Below, one piece after another: positions 6,023 through 13,926 of a stretch of 23,995 nucleotides of DNA. Position 1 is the first letter of the stretch. Each line of letters starts with the position of its first letter. Source of the DNA: a virus; the IMG/VR virus record IMGVR_UViG_3300048691_000022, positions 1-23,995 of that record. One strand, written 5' to 3'. The notes under the pieces are model-generated. The model saw only the letters and a list, made by a program, of their open reading frames with translations. It was not told where the DNA came from and did not search any database. Both the position numbers and the translations under genes were made by a program.

Positions 6023-6640
6023 CTAAGAACTCGGAAAAGTAAAAATTGCAACTGCATGAGCTGGTTTGTATTTCTCAATTAAACACTGGAGCGTAGAATT
6101 TTGCACTAATAAAAGTCTCTCACCTGCAGTTGATATCCCTGCTCTAAACCTAATAATGCTGTCAGCTGGTGCTTGTATAATAAAAGCGTATCTCCATGTG
6201 CCGTTTGTTAATCTATCACCAGCACGGCCCTGTCCGGCCCTGAATGGTGGTTGATCTGAAACCTCTATGACATCAACATCGTATCCAAATTGTGATGCCA
6301 GGGTTTGATAAAAAGATTTATTTTGCCCACCTCTTGTGGTGAGTAGTTGTAAAATTCTTTGTCGTCTTTGTTGTAAAGTCAGGACCTCATCTGGAGCACA
6401 CTCATCTGGCAATCCAAAAACTCTTTCCCAGTCTGGAAGTAATTCAAATGTTGTTGCAGGATTTGACTCTTTAATTAGAGTGGCACCTCTGTCCTCAATT
6501 CTTGCATACTCCTCGGCCATTGATGCCAAGAGCTTTGAAAGATTTGATGCCTTTCTACTTTTTGCCTCCCACACCCAACCATCTGGCAGTAAGCTTTTTA
6601 AAAGTTTTGAATATCTGCCAACTATGCCAGTGCTTGCCAT
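6023..6640 (-). CDS. Mu gp48-like baseplate/tail protein (DUF2313 family)
   Basis: A 205-residue protein with features of the YmfQ/DUF2313 family: an N-terminal YSKLLKSLLPDGWVWE segment (LLP.G.aW), a helical region with LLPDWERVFGLPDEC near residues 66-82, and QQRRQRILQLL. It is the last baseplate wedge component before the fibres in Mu-like tails and probably links wedge to fibre. It overlaps the end of the baseplate J gene by 19 bases, with AGGA about 9 bases before the ATG. The family match is strong by order and motif. Confidence 0.85.
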   Translation of the reverse strand: MASTGIVGRYSKLLKSLLPDGWVWEAKSRKASNLSKLLASMAEEYARIEDRGATLIKESNPATTFELLPDWERVFGLPDECAPDEVLTLQQRRQRILQLLTTRGGQNKSFYQTLASQFGYDVDVIEVSDQPPFRAGQGRAGDRLTNGTWRYAFIIQAPADSIIRFRAGISTAGERLLLVQNSTLQCLIEKYKPAHAVAIFTFPSS

Positions 6641-7725
6641 GTCGTATTTCCTAATGTCACAAGCTCACCATCAGCTGGGAGCACATTTGCAGGGGCCAAT
6701 CCATTGATTGTCACAATCTCATGATCCTCAAGTCCAACAGCAATACTGATGGCCTGATTTATTTTTGAGAGCAGTATGCTCCCATCGTTTGTAACTCCAG
6801 GACTCTTATATGATCCGGCCAGAGTTGCATCTCTTTTTACAAGGTCACTTAATTCATTAAGTATGTTTTGTTGTACTTCAATTGTGTTTGGTTTGATTTT
6901 AATATCTAAATCCATCGGTGCTGCCACTGGTGCAAACACTGTCAAGAGTGCTGTCACTGGCTTTCTCTCTTCAATGTATGCCCTAACCTCATTAACCTTT
7001 GGTGCAGGTGGTATGATATCAACCTCATCATCTGTGACAAATGAAACTGCAACTGTACCTGGCCCTGTATAGAGAGGCAAAACCCATGACCTTGTCACTC
7101 CACCAACTTCTTTTGCCCATGTGATATAGTCATTTGCCGATCCACCCAATGGTGGTAATTGCATTCTATTAAGTAGCCTTGCTCTGAGTGAGTCTATTGT
7201 TTCCTGGCCAGATGCAATTGTGATTATTTCTGAAATTGTTGACTCTGAGTTTATGTTTGCTATTGGTGAAACTAAATTTACCTTTCCACCAACATCCATA
7301 TTTGATCCAGTATCTGGAAGGACTGCAACTAGCTTTCCGATGATTGATCCACCGATTGGGATAATGACCTCAGCATCTATTTCATATTGAAATCCAGATG
7401 CATTTTGGTAAAGCTCACCTTCAATGACTACCCCTCCAGGGTTTCCTGTGATTGTAATATTAAACTCAGCAAATGTTGCCTCTCTTAATTGCAGGCCAAA
7501 TATTGATGCCCATCTAATTAATTGCTCATCCTCTGCAGTGTCTGGAATAACTTGCTTTGAAATCCAATCCAGGTATCCCAATTGCAAATGTGATAATCCG
7601 GCCATTGCTCTGGCAATTACACCAAGAAATGATCTCCTGATAATATCGGCAACATTCAAACCACTTCTGAAATCTGATTTAACTCTTTCAATAAGCTGAT
7701 CTAGTGTTGGTCTTTGGAAGGGCAT
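6622..7725 (-). CDS. Baseplate J-like protein (Mu gp47-like)
   Basis: A 367-residue wedge protein of the baseplate J family (T4 gp6 core relatives). It has an N-terminal helical domain (RPTLDQLIERVKSDF), a DTAEDEQLIRWASIFGL segment around residues 60-76 typical of the family, and a central beta domain with LPPLGGSANDYITWAKEV (about 188-205). A C-terminal helical and beta region follows. It would form the baseplate ring around the hub. It overlaps the preceding gp46-like gene by one base (TAATG) and is coupled to the following gene. The length is normal for the family. Confidence 0.9.
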   Translation of the reverse strand: MPFQRPTLDQLIERVKSDFRSGLNVADIIRRSFLGVIARAMAGLSHLQLGYLDWISKQVIPDTAEDEQLIRWASIFGLQLREATFAEFNITITGNPGGVVIEGELYQNASGFQYEIDAEVIIPIGGSIIGKLVAVLPDTGSNMDVGGKVNLVSPIANINSESTISEIITIASGQETIDSLRARLLNRMQLPPLGGSANDYITWAKEVGGVTRSWVLPLYTGPGTVAVSFVTDDEVDIIPPAPKVNEVRAYIEERKPVTALLTVFAPVAAPMDLDIKIKPNTIEVQQNILNELSDLVKRDATLAGSYKSPGVTNDGSILLSKINQAISIAVGLEDHEIVTINGLAPANVLPADGELVTLGNTTWQALA

Positions 7726-8177
7726 TACAATCTCCTAACTTTCTGTGCATCCCAGACAACTTGAAATTTTGAAACCACACCGCCTGGACGAACTGTTTCA
7801 ATTAAAATATTCAGATGCTTATTTACATTATACTCAGTTGTGAAATTTATGGTATCTGCAATCCCATCATCAATCAGCCATTTTGTGGACTCTCTGCAAT
7901 AATCCTCTGTAAGATTTCTGGTGTCCTCTGTAATCTTGGCAGGATTAATTGTCCAAAGCCTAGATCCTATCTTGTCACCAGGTATCTCTGAGAATAAATC
8001 ACCCCACCACCCTCTTTTGTTTGTTGATCCATATGGCAACTGATCCTCAGTCACCCTAGCATCTGAAAAGATTGAAAGTGAAAGGGCGTTTTCTAAGCCA
8101 TCATCATACATTAGGTCCTGACCATCAATTACAATATCAAAAAAACCATTATTTAACTGGAGTGCTATATCTCTCAT
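7725..8177 (-). CDS. Mu gp46-like baseplate wedge protein
   Basis: A 150-residue protein of the phage GP46 family, the Mu counterpart of the gp25/GpW-type wedge protein. Characteristic parts are the DALQL-like start (DIALQLNNGFFDIVIDG), ENALSLSIFSDARV (about 29-42), NKRGWWGD (about 52-59) and IGSRLWTI near residue 70, all positions conserved in this family. It connects the sheath to the wedge. It sits immediately before the baseplate J gene, the standard order in Mu-like tails. GAGGTG precedes the ATG. Confidence 0.88.
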   Translation of the reverse strand: MRDIALQLNNGFFDIVIDGQDLMYDDGLENALSLSIFSDARVTEDQLPYGSTNKRGWWGDLFSEIPGDKIGSRLWTINPAKITEDTRNLTEDYCRESTKWLIDDGIADTINFTTEYNVNKHLNILIETVRPGGVVSKFQVVWDAQKVRRL

Positions 8178-8401
8178 TATTTCACCTCAGTCTGTTGAGC
8201 TGTTGCTGTCTGAGTACCTGTTGTGATAAATGGCACTGTGCTTTTAACTTCCAAATTAGCCTTTATTTCTTCAATAATCCCATCACAGATATCCTCCAAA
8301 TAAGGATCTAGGATGGCAATATTTGCAGCGTTTAGATTTGTATTTCTTGCCTGGATATTTGCTCTAATTCTATTTTTCATTGACGTTTTATTTAATGCCA
8401 T
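8177..8401 (-). CDS. Small hypothetical protein between spike and wedge genes
   Basis: A 74-residue protein, helical for the first two thirds (lysine-, asparagine- and alanine-rich) and ending in a Thr/Gln-rich tail (TTGTQTATAQQTEVK). Small genes of this plan, helical start and Thr-rich tail, occur at this position in some phage baseplate operons, but I know no function. It is not a PAAR protein, because the Pro-Ala-Ala-Arg and metal-binding pattern is absent. AAGAGGT precedes the ATG, and the stop shares one base with the next start, so it is a genuine operon member. Confidence 0.65.
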   Translation of the reverse strand: MALNKTSMKNRIRANIQARNTNLNAANIAILDPYLEDICDGIIEEIKANLEVKSTVPFITTGTQTATAQQTEVK

Positions 8402-8410
8402 TGTGACCTC

Positions 8411-8968
8411 TTAAATTTTAAAGGTATCCATCTTTTCTTTTACGGCCTCAAGCTTTGCCTTTGTGGCAGGCTCCCATGGTTGTGGGCCAAGTGCAGTTAT
8501 TGTTAAGCCCTTAATGACCTCATCCATAAACTCTGACAGTACGGCTATCATCTCATGATCATCATTTTGGATCTTTAACTTTTTTAAAAGCATTTCAATA
8601 TTGTCATTTTCTTTGATCCAGATATATTTTCCATTTAAATTGTATTGTGCAGATTCTCCAGATACTAGGCCCTTTAATCTCATCTCTCTATTTTCTGTGG
8701 CAATTACAACACCGTGATCTCTTGATCCTGCCACTGACAACATGATGCACTCAGATCCATTTGGAGCATTTGATGTGAAACCAAAATGATTAAAGACCTC
8801 AACCTGATCCTTTACCTCATCGGCAAGTAATGTGATTTGCATTTGTTGAATTTTACTACTGTCATTTACGGCCATTATAATTCCACGGCCAACCATTAAT
8901 AGTATCTTATTTTTTAAGGGCATCGCCATTGATGTGACTGCCTTTCTGATTTCATCACCTAGGCTCAT
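8411..8968 (-). CDS. Mu gp45-like baseplate spike/assembly protein
   Basis: A 185-residue protein of the Mu gp45/gpV type. The N-terminal region carries the OB-fold signature: FGFTSNAPNGSECIMLSVAGSRDHGVVIATENR (quoted in parts; about residues 63-95) followed by GESAQYNLNG. In Mu the C-terminus forms a beta-helical needle with a metal-binding HxH tip. Here I see no HxH motif, and the last 70 residues look helical, ending GPQPWEPATKAKLEAVKEKM, so the tip differs from Mu. It lies between the hub gene and the wedge genes, as expected. Its ATG overlaps the hub stop (ATGA). Confidence 0.83.
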   Translation of the reverse strand: MSLGDEIRKAVTSMAMPLKNKILLMVGRGIIMAVNDSSKIQQMQITLLADEVKDQVEVFNHFGFTSNAPNGSECIMLSVAGSRDHGVVIATENREMRLKGLVSGESAQYNLNGKYIWIKENDNIEMLLKKLKIQNDDHEMIAVLSEFMDEVIKGLTITALGPQPWEPATKAKLEAVKEKMDTFKI

Positions 8969-10071
8969 TTCTTAACACTCCAGCCGAGCAGATCCAGTGG
9001 ATCTTTTTCTTTTTTAATTTTCTGCTTAAACTCAAATGCATCAGGCCTGATAAGTTCAAGCTCTGTTATTTTTCCATTTTCAGATAGTTCAAAATTTACC
9101 TTTGATATTAGCATGTCTTGTTTGACACCAATTGAAGGGCAGTCAATATGCACCAGCTGATTAGTTGCCCATAGCTCACCTGCTTTCTGTGTCCAGCCAA
9201 CAACCACAACACTGACATTGCAGGCCTTGGCACTTCTTAGTGATGCCTCCCACTCTGATCTTTGCTGAGCAGTTTTTCCATCACCTTGAGACTCGTTTAA
9301 TATTACTATTGGCCTATATCTATCAATTCCCTCATCTTGTGCAGATCCCTTTGCCTGGCTTGCATCTGCAGGAATGCCCAGCAATCCAATGGCCTGAGAT
9401 TTTACATAATAAGTACTAAATCTTTCAGTGTTATCCAGATCAATTCCAGCATTTCTAATATTAAAACCTTCAATCAACTCTGATGATGATCTAATTATTC
9501 CCTTTTTTTCAAATACAAGATTACCCTCTGGTGAGCTTGTTAAAAGCAAGTTTCTTTGTTTTGCTAATTTTTCCAATGCCTGGAATACGGTATCACCTTG
9601 AGTGATTGTAAATTTTGTAAATGGTGATCCTGTCTCTGCAAATATAATGACATCAATTCCAAATGGCTTTACAAGCTCTCTTGCTATGGCCTCAAGCTTC
9701 ATGTTGTTAAATTCATTTCTGCCAATATGAGAGCAATCAACTAGATCTCCAGTTTTATCACGCCCACTGATTGTTAAGTTTCTTGATCCAGCTGAAAGAC
9801 TTATGGCCAGCTTATCAATATACCCCTTGTAAAAAGGACGCTTTCCGATCTTGCAAGAAATCTCTAGCCCTGGCTTTAGTTCAAAATCAACTTTCTCAAC
9901 ATTGAACTTATCAACTAAAACAATTTCAAATGATCCTGTAAGTGATGTTAGAGATCTGGATAGTTTTATATTTTTAAAACCTTCATAGATTTGTTTGTTG
10001 ACATAGAAAACAGCTGCATCATCCTCAGTCGTACCACCATCAGATATAATTGGTGGATTAGAAGTTGCCAC
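8965..10071 (-). CDS. Mu gp44-like baseplate hub protein
   Basis: A 368-residue protein resembling Mu gp44/P2 gpD-type hub proteins (T4 gp27 fold), which form the trimeric tube end carrying the spike. Visible features: an N-terminal beta region (NIKLSRSLTSLTGSFEI), a YKGYIDKLAISLS segment near 80-92, GRDKTGDLVDCS (about 102-113) typical of the family, and a C-terminal WxxxAGELWATNQLV-like region. The start is GTG with GAGGTG upstream and a 14-base overlap with the previous gene. Its stop overlaps the spike gene by four bases. The length is close to Mu gp44. Confidence 0.87.
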   Translation of the reverse strand: MATSNPPIISDGGTTEDDAAVFYVNKQIYEGFKNIKLSRSLTSLTGSFEIVLVDKFNVEKVDFELKPGLEISCKIGKRPFYKGYIDKLAISLSAGSRNLTISGRDKTGDLVDCSHIGRNEFNNMKLEAIARELVKPFGIDVIIFAETGSPFTKFTITQGDTVFQALEKLAKQRNLLLTSSPEGNLVFEKKGIIRSSSELIEGFNIRNAGIDLDNTERFSTYYVKSQAIGLLGIPADASQAKGSAQDEGIDRYRPIVILNESQGDGKTAQQRSEWEASLRSAKACNVSVVVVGWTQKAGELWATNQLVHIDCPSIGVKQDMLISKVNFELSENGKITELELIRPDAFEFKQKIKKEKDPLDLLGWSVKK

Positions 10072-11257
10072 TTAACACCTCAAGAGTTTTTCCCTGTGGA
10101 ATAAATCCAGGGTTTTTTATTTTATTTCTTGCAATAAGATCTGCCTCTGCTCTTGGATCTTGGTATAGATCATAGGCAAGGTGAAGTGATGAGGTCACTG
10201 CCTCTGTTGTGTATTCTTTTAAATATGGTAAATCTGCATCAGCATCTGGAAGGGCCGACACAAGTGCTGTCTTAACATCAATCAATGATTGATAGATTTC
10301 AGTGTCTCCACTTGTCCTGATCTGCTCTTCAATTACTTCTGTAATTGTGTCCCTTGTTTCTTCTGCCTCTTCAAATGTTTCATACTCTGCCTCTTGGGCC
10401 GTGACTGCAGCACTGGCAGCCGCCACTCTTCTCATGAAATTATTGAAAGCATCTTTATTGGCAGCCTCCTGACTTCTTACTGGAGTTGCACCAGCACCAC
10501 CAACATCATCAGATCCAAATCCAAAGAAAGATGTCAATGCACCTGTCTGGATCTTTACATTGCTAAATGTGTTTTTTAAAAGAGTAAAGGAATTTAGTAG
10601 CCTTTCACTTAACTGTGAGGGGGATTTCAGTAAGTCATTTGTTTCAGCTACTAAATTCCTAGTACTATATGCTAGCTCTGCAGCTGCATCAGAAATATCT
10701 CTAAGTCCCTTGCTTGCATTGTCATATGCTTTTTGAGCAGCTGCAATTTTTCCTCTTGCACTTTCAACTGCAAATCCTGGAAGTCCCACCACTGAAAAAG
10801 TATTGTCAAAATCTGCCTTGGCATCTGCAATTGCTTTATCAGCTGCCTCACCAAGTATGGATGCTTTGTCATTAATTGTTTTTGGAAACTCTAAAGATCC
10901 GGCCTCATAAATTGTTGCCGTAAAATAAAGTATTGCCCCTTCTTTTGTTGACTCTGTAAACTCAACAGCACCAACCTGTACCATTTGCAATCCATCATAT
11001 GGATGTATTAGCTCACCTGGCCCAAACTTATTAAAGGCCTCCTCAAGCTTTGCTTTTGCCTCATCATAATCTGTGCCCAGGACATGGCCATCAAGTGACC
11101 ATGCTGTTGCAATTCTTCCCATGTCTTGAGTAAAAGGTGTCTCTCTATTTGGAAACTCATGGACCACAGCACGGCGGCCCAATGTCTTTTTTGTACTTTC
11201 TACATAAAACTTTACACCTCTAAAGGATGCAGGTCTTAAATTATCAAGCCAGCTCAT
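10058..11257 (-). CDS. Mu gp43-like tail/DNA circularisation protein
   Basis: A 399-residue protein whose first about 95 residues match the 'DNA circularisation protein N-terminus' domain: WLDNLRPASFRGVKFYVES, then GRRAVVHEFPNRETPFTQDMG and GPGELIHPYDG. The C-terminal two thirds are alanine-rich and helical. Despite the name, in Mu-like phages it is a tail protein between the tape measure and the hub, probably a baseplate-central component. It overlaps the tape-measure stop by four bases (ATGA), with GGAGG just upstream, and overlaps the hub gene by 14 bases. Confidence 0.87.
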   Translation of the reverse strand: MSWLDNLRPASFRGVKFYVESTKKTLGRRAVVHEFPNRETPFTQDMGRIATAWSLDGHVLGTDYDEAKAKLEEAFNKFGPGELIHPYDGLQMVQVGAVEFTESTKEGAILYFTATIYEAGSLEFPKTINDKASILGEAADKAIADAKADFDNTFSVVGLPGFAVESARGKIAAAQKAYDNASKGLRDISDAAAELAYSTRNLVAETNDLLKSPSQLSERLLNSFTLLKNTFSNVKIQTGALTSFFGFGSDDVGGAGATPVRSQEAANKDAFNNFMRRVAAASAAVTAQEAEYETFEEAEETRDTITEVIEEQIRTSGDTEIYQSLIDVKTALVSALPDADADLPYLKEYTTEAVTSSLHLAYDLYQDPRAEADLIARNKIKNPGFIPQGKTLEVLSGNF

Positions 11258-13071
11258 AGTCCTCCAATCTCACCAGTATTCATTTTTAAAATTGAATCTC
11301 TGTTGTCAGTTGTCACCTTTGCACCTTTTGGCATATTGGAAAAGTTGACATCAATTTGTGCTTTCTGTTGTCTCATCTCAAATTCCTTTGAGTTTTTTAT
11401 GGCCTGATCAGCACCAAGTGCTTGGCCCTGTGGCCCACCAATTTTAAATCCCTTTGCAGCAAGTTGACTATCAACTGTATCTGCACTGTCACTGAAAAGA
11501 TTTTTTAATGTATCTATTCCTGCAAGGTTTCCCATCCACCCAACTAGATCTTTAATCTGTTGCAATGGCTCTGTGAAAAAGTCACTAAAGAATGCCTTTA
11601 TAGGCTCCCATGCATTATAGATCATCACTGCAGCTGTTACTATTAAAGCAGCAATTGCAATGAACTTTATAAATGGCAATAGTGCTGCCCATCCTGTAAT
11701 CCCCACGGCTGCAAGTCCAACTTTTAACAAGGCAAAACCTGTTACCATTTGTGGAATTGCTGCCACTACCATTCCAAACATCACAAGCATTGGGCCAAGC
11801 ATGGCTATAATTAAAGCACCTGCCCCAACAAATTTTAATATTGCTGGATTGGTTGCTGATATCCATCTAAGAAAATCAGTTACAACTAAAACCAAAGATG
11901 TGAATGATGATAATATTCCAGACTCAGTAAAGGCCAATTGTACATCCTCAAATGCTGAGCTTAATTCCTTAATTGCACCAGGTGCCCCTTGCATCATCGT
12001 CTTTGCCATTCTCTCGGCTGCACCATTGGAATTTTCCATGGCCTCAGTAAATTTTTCAATTCCACTTTTTCCATCTGATCCAATTGCCATGGCCTGTGTG
12101 ATTAATTCACCTGCACCAGCAATTGCCTCTTTTCCAAATACTTTATCAAGCACTGCAAGCTGTGTTGATTTTGGGAGGTTCTTCATACCCTTGCCCATAT
12201 TAGATAAAATCTTATTTAATCCAAGCATATTGCCTGCGCTATCTGTTGCCTCAATTCCTAAACGCTGGAATATTTTTCTAGCACCAGATGCAGGGGCCGC
12301 TAATCTTAGGAGTACATTTTTAAGAGTAGTACCTGCCATTGAGCCTTTGATCCCTACGTTTCCAAGTAATCCCATGGCAGCACTTGTGTCCTCAATGCTT
12401 AATCCGAATTGCTTTGCAACTGGAGCTGCGTATTTCATGGCCTCGGCCAGGTCCTCAATGTCTACGTTTGAGGCTGCAGCTGCTTTGGCAAAAACATCTG
12501 CCACACGTCCAGCATCACCTGCTTTTAGTCCAAAGGCCGCTATGTTGCTTGATGCAATCTCTGCAGATCTTGCTAAGTCAGCACCCGATGCAGCTGCCAG
12601 GTTTAATAGCCCTGGAGTTGCTGCTAAGATGTCATTAACACCAAAGCCAGCTTGACCTAAATTGGCCATTGCCTGTGCGGCCTCAGATGCTGAGAATTGA
12701 GTTGTTGATCCAAGCTGCTTTGCCATGTTTCTCATTTTAAGAAGTGGCTCACCAGTGGCCTCTGTCATTGCAGCAACCTTATTCATTGACTCATCAAAGC
12801 TTATTGCTGTCTTTATTGCTGATGCACCAAATGCAATAATAGGTGCTGTTAATCCAAGAGACATTGTTGTACCAACGTCCTTTATTCCACCACCTATTTT
12901 TGACATTTTATTTCTAAATTTCTCTGTGTTTTTTTGGAGTAAATCAAATTGAGTGTCTGCTCTTTTGGCAGCATCAATCATCGGCTTAAAAGAGCCTGCC
13001 ATATTTTTAAGTGGAGCAGTTAATTTATCAACTACCCCAAAACGCCACTTGACTGGAAATTCATCTGACAT
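11254..13071 (-). CDS. Tail tape measure protein (TP901 type)
   Basis: A 605-residue protein with a charged, helical N-terminus (about 1-60), then the TP901 tape-measure domain (about 75-300: ISFDESMNKVAAMTEATGE, SASEAAQAMANLGQAGFG and related segments). It has several hydrophobic helices at about 415-490 and a polar C-terminus. It sets tail length and probably enters the cell membrane during DNA ejection. Position after the chaperone gene and before the gp43-like gene is standard. AAGGAG precedes the ATG. Its first 11 bases overlap the frameshifted chaperone product, so the two are coupled. At 605 residues it predicts a fairly short contractile tail. Confidence 0.93.
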   Translation of the reverse strand: MSDEFPVKWRFGVVDKLTAPLKNMAGSFKPMIDAAKRADTQFDLLQKNTEKFRNKMSKIGGGIKDVGTTMSLGLTAPIIAFGASAIKTAISFDESMNKVAAMTEATGEPLLKMRNMAKQLGSTTQFSASEAAQAMANLGQAGFGVNDILAATPGLLNLAAASGADLARSAEIASSNIAAFGLKAGDAGRVADVFAKAAAASNVDIEDLAEAMKYAAPVAKQFGLSIEDTSAAMGLLGNVGIKGSMAGTTLKNVLLRLAAPASGARKIFQRLGIEATDSAGNMLGLNKILSNMGKGMKNLPKSTQLAVLDKVFGKEAIAGAGELITQAMAIGSDGKSGIEKFTEAMENSNGAAERMAKTMMQGAPGAIKELSSAFEDVQLAFTESGILSSFTSLVLVVTDFLRWISATNPAILKFVGAGALIIAMLGPMLVMFGMVVAAIPQMVTGFALLKVGLAAVGITGWAALLPFIKFIAIAALIVTAAVMIYNAWEPIKAFFSDFFTEPLQQIKDLVGWMGNLAGIDTLKNLFSDSADTVDSQLAAKGFKIGGPQGQALGADQAIKNSKEFEMRQQKAQIDVNFSNMPKGAKVTTDNRDSILKMNTGEIGGL

Positions 13072-13494
13072 TTTTTTGCTGCTCCTTTACCTGATCCATC
13101 CAAAAATCAAAATCACTCTTTGTCATTTCCCAGATTGCCTCAGGTTGAAAATGAAACCACCTGGCCAAAATCCCTGCGCAATTTTTCCAATCTCTTGGCC
13201 AGGTTAATTGAAAGCCCCGAAAAACTCTGCAAGGTTGTTGCAGTCTTTTAAAGACAATTCATCAATTACACTATCTGGCTCACTTGCAAGTTTTCCACAT
13301 GCCTTTAAAACATCATCCATAATTGGAGATGTAGGCATCTTTCTAATGTGCTTTGCTTTTGGCTCATCTAAGTGAAGCTCTGTAATAGTTCTTTCACCAT
13401 GCTTGATTTGCTTTGATAGTGGCAGGATGTACTTTCCATCTTTCTGCTCTAATGTGCTTAGGTCAAAATCTGACTTTTCTTTTTTCTCTTTCAT
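13061..13494 (-). CDS. Frameshift-extended tail assembly chaperone (E+E'-type fusion)
   Basis: No normal gene fills 13072-13203, yet the -1 frame relative to the upstream chaperone is open there and reads like the second half of P2-type tail chaperones: AGILARWFHFQPEAIWEMT followed by KSDFDFWMDQV. It lacks a ribosome site of its own and ends with TGA 11 bases inside the tape-measure gene. A -1 shift at T_TTA_AAA (13252-13246) joins 83 codons of the first product to 61 of the second (144 residues). A later Phe-Phe site (TTT TTC, 13224-13219) would give the same length. Such fusions recruit tail tube subunits to the tape measure. Contiguous translation is inferred; the open frame, slippery heptamer and family match are seen. 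Confidence 0.8.
13204..13494 (-). CDS. Tail assembly chaperone, unshifted product (gpE / Mu gp41-like)
   Basis: A 96-residue protein: a charged, disordered-looking start, then YILPLSKQIKHGERTITELHLDEP (residues about 19-42, quoted in two parts as YILPLSKQIKHGE and RTITELHLDEP), the beta-strand pattern of phage tail assembly chaperones of the E/gp41 type, followed by helices. It lies between tube and tape-measure genes as expected. The ribosome site is TGAGGGGG, placed just after the T-run of the terminator that follows the tube gene, so it is the first gene after a possible transcription stop. Most ribosomes should make this short form, with a fraction shifting to the longer product. Confidence 0.85.
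   Translation of the reverse strand: MKEKKEKSDFDLSTLEQKDGKYILPLSKQIKHGERTITELHLDEPKAKHIRKMPTSPIMDDVLKACGKLASEPDSVIDELSLKDCNNLAEFFGAFN
13227..13252 (-). promoter_or_regulatory. -1 ribosomal frameshift signal
   Basis: Canonical X_XXY_YYZ heptamer T_TTA_AAA (13252-13246), in the correct frame (codons TCT TTA AAA). Two bases later comes a hairpin with 6-bp stem CTGCAA/TTGCAG and a CAACC loop (13243-13227). The spacer is shorter than the usual 5-9 bases, so the hairpin may be weak as a stimulator. The -1 frame stays open from here to 13061. Confidence 0.7.
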
Positions 13495-13509
13495 GTTTCC
13501 CCCTCAATG

Positions 13510-13534
13510 AAAAAAGGGCAGGTCAAGCCTGCCC
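13510..13534 (-). terminator. Intrinsic terminator after the tail tube gene
   Basis: GGGCAGG / CCTGCCC stem (13516-13522 and 13528-13534) with a 5-base loop, followed on the minus strand by six T. It lies 18 bases after the tube stop and before the chaperone gene. It probably reduces transcription of the low-copy tail genes downstream, or is overridden by antitermination. Confidence 0.9.
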
Positions 13535-13551
13535 ATTGTATCTTTTAAATT

Positions 13552-13914
13552 TTATCTGATCTCATCACAATCCATGCCCTCAAATCGGGCCTCAATCTCA
13601 CCCTCTTCTGTGGTCACGTTACCCTCTCCAGCAAACCATGCTTTTGAAAGTGATATCACCTTGCCGTTTGCAAGCTCAAGAGTGACTGTTGCCTCCTCAA
13701 GTTCTAGCAATTTTTCAACTGAGATTTCGCTGTCATCAGTGATTGTACCCTCAATGAATGGCACTTGTGGCATGGCCTTATACCCATGCATTCCATCGGC
13801 ACCAACAACACCCTCTTTTTTTAACTTTCCAAGGTTGTATGTCCAGTTTCCTTTGGCACGGTATTGTGTACCGTCAACCTTAATAAAAATAACTCCACCA
13901 ACTCTTTGTCCCAT
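13552..13914 (-). CDS. Tail tube protein (Mu gp40-like)
   Basis: A 120-residue protein of the Mu-type tail tube family. The family pattern GGVIFIKVDGTQYRAKGNWTYN (quoted as GGVIFIKVDGTQYRAKGNW plus TYN) at the start is followed by VVGADGMHGYKAMPQVPFIEG (as VVGADGMHGYK and AMPQVPFIEG) and TITDDSEI. It polymerises as hexamer rings inside the sheath and is one of the most abundant virion proteins. It follows the sheath gene with a short gap, has GGAG upstream of the ATG, and is followed by a strong terminator. The length is normal for the family. Confidence 0.9.
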   Translation of the reverse strand: MGQRVGGVIFIKVDGTQYRAKGNWTYNLGKLKKEGVVGADGMHGYKAMPQVPFIEGTITDDSEISVEKLLELEEATVTLELANGKVISLSKAWFAGEGNVTTEEGEIEARFEGMDCDEIR

Positions 13915-13926
13915 GACTATCTCCTA

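Noticed and set aside
8177-8401. PAAR-type spike tip
   Set aside because: The 74-residue protein lacks the PAAR repeats and metal-binding residues and appears helical.
10616-10623. TGAGGGGG on the plus strand as a ribosome site for an unlisted gene
   Set aside because: No start codon follows at a usable distance, and it lies inside the minus-strand gp43-like coding sequence.
11660-12655. 331-codon plus-strand open frame opposite the tape measure gene
   Set aside because: It lies wholly antisense to a strongly supported tape-measure protein, is low-complexity (Ala/Pro/Ser/Asn) as expected from the reverse of an Ala-rich gene, and has no neighbouring plus-strand genes or fitting ribosome site.
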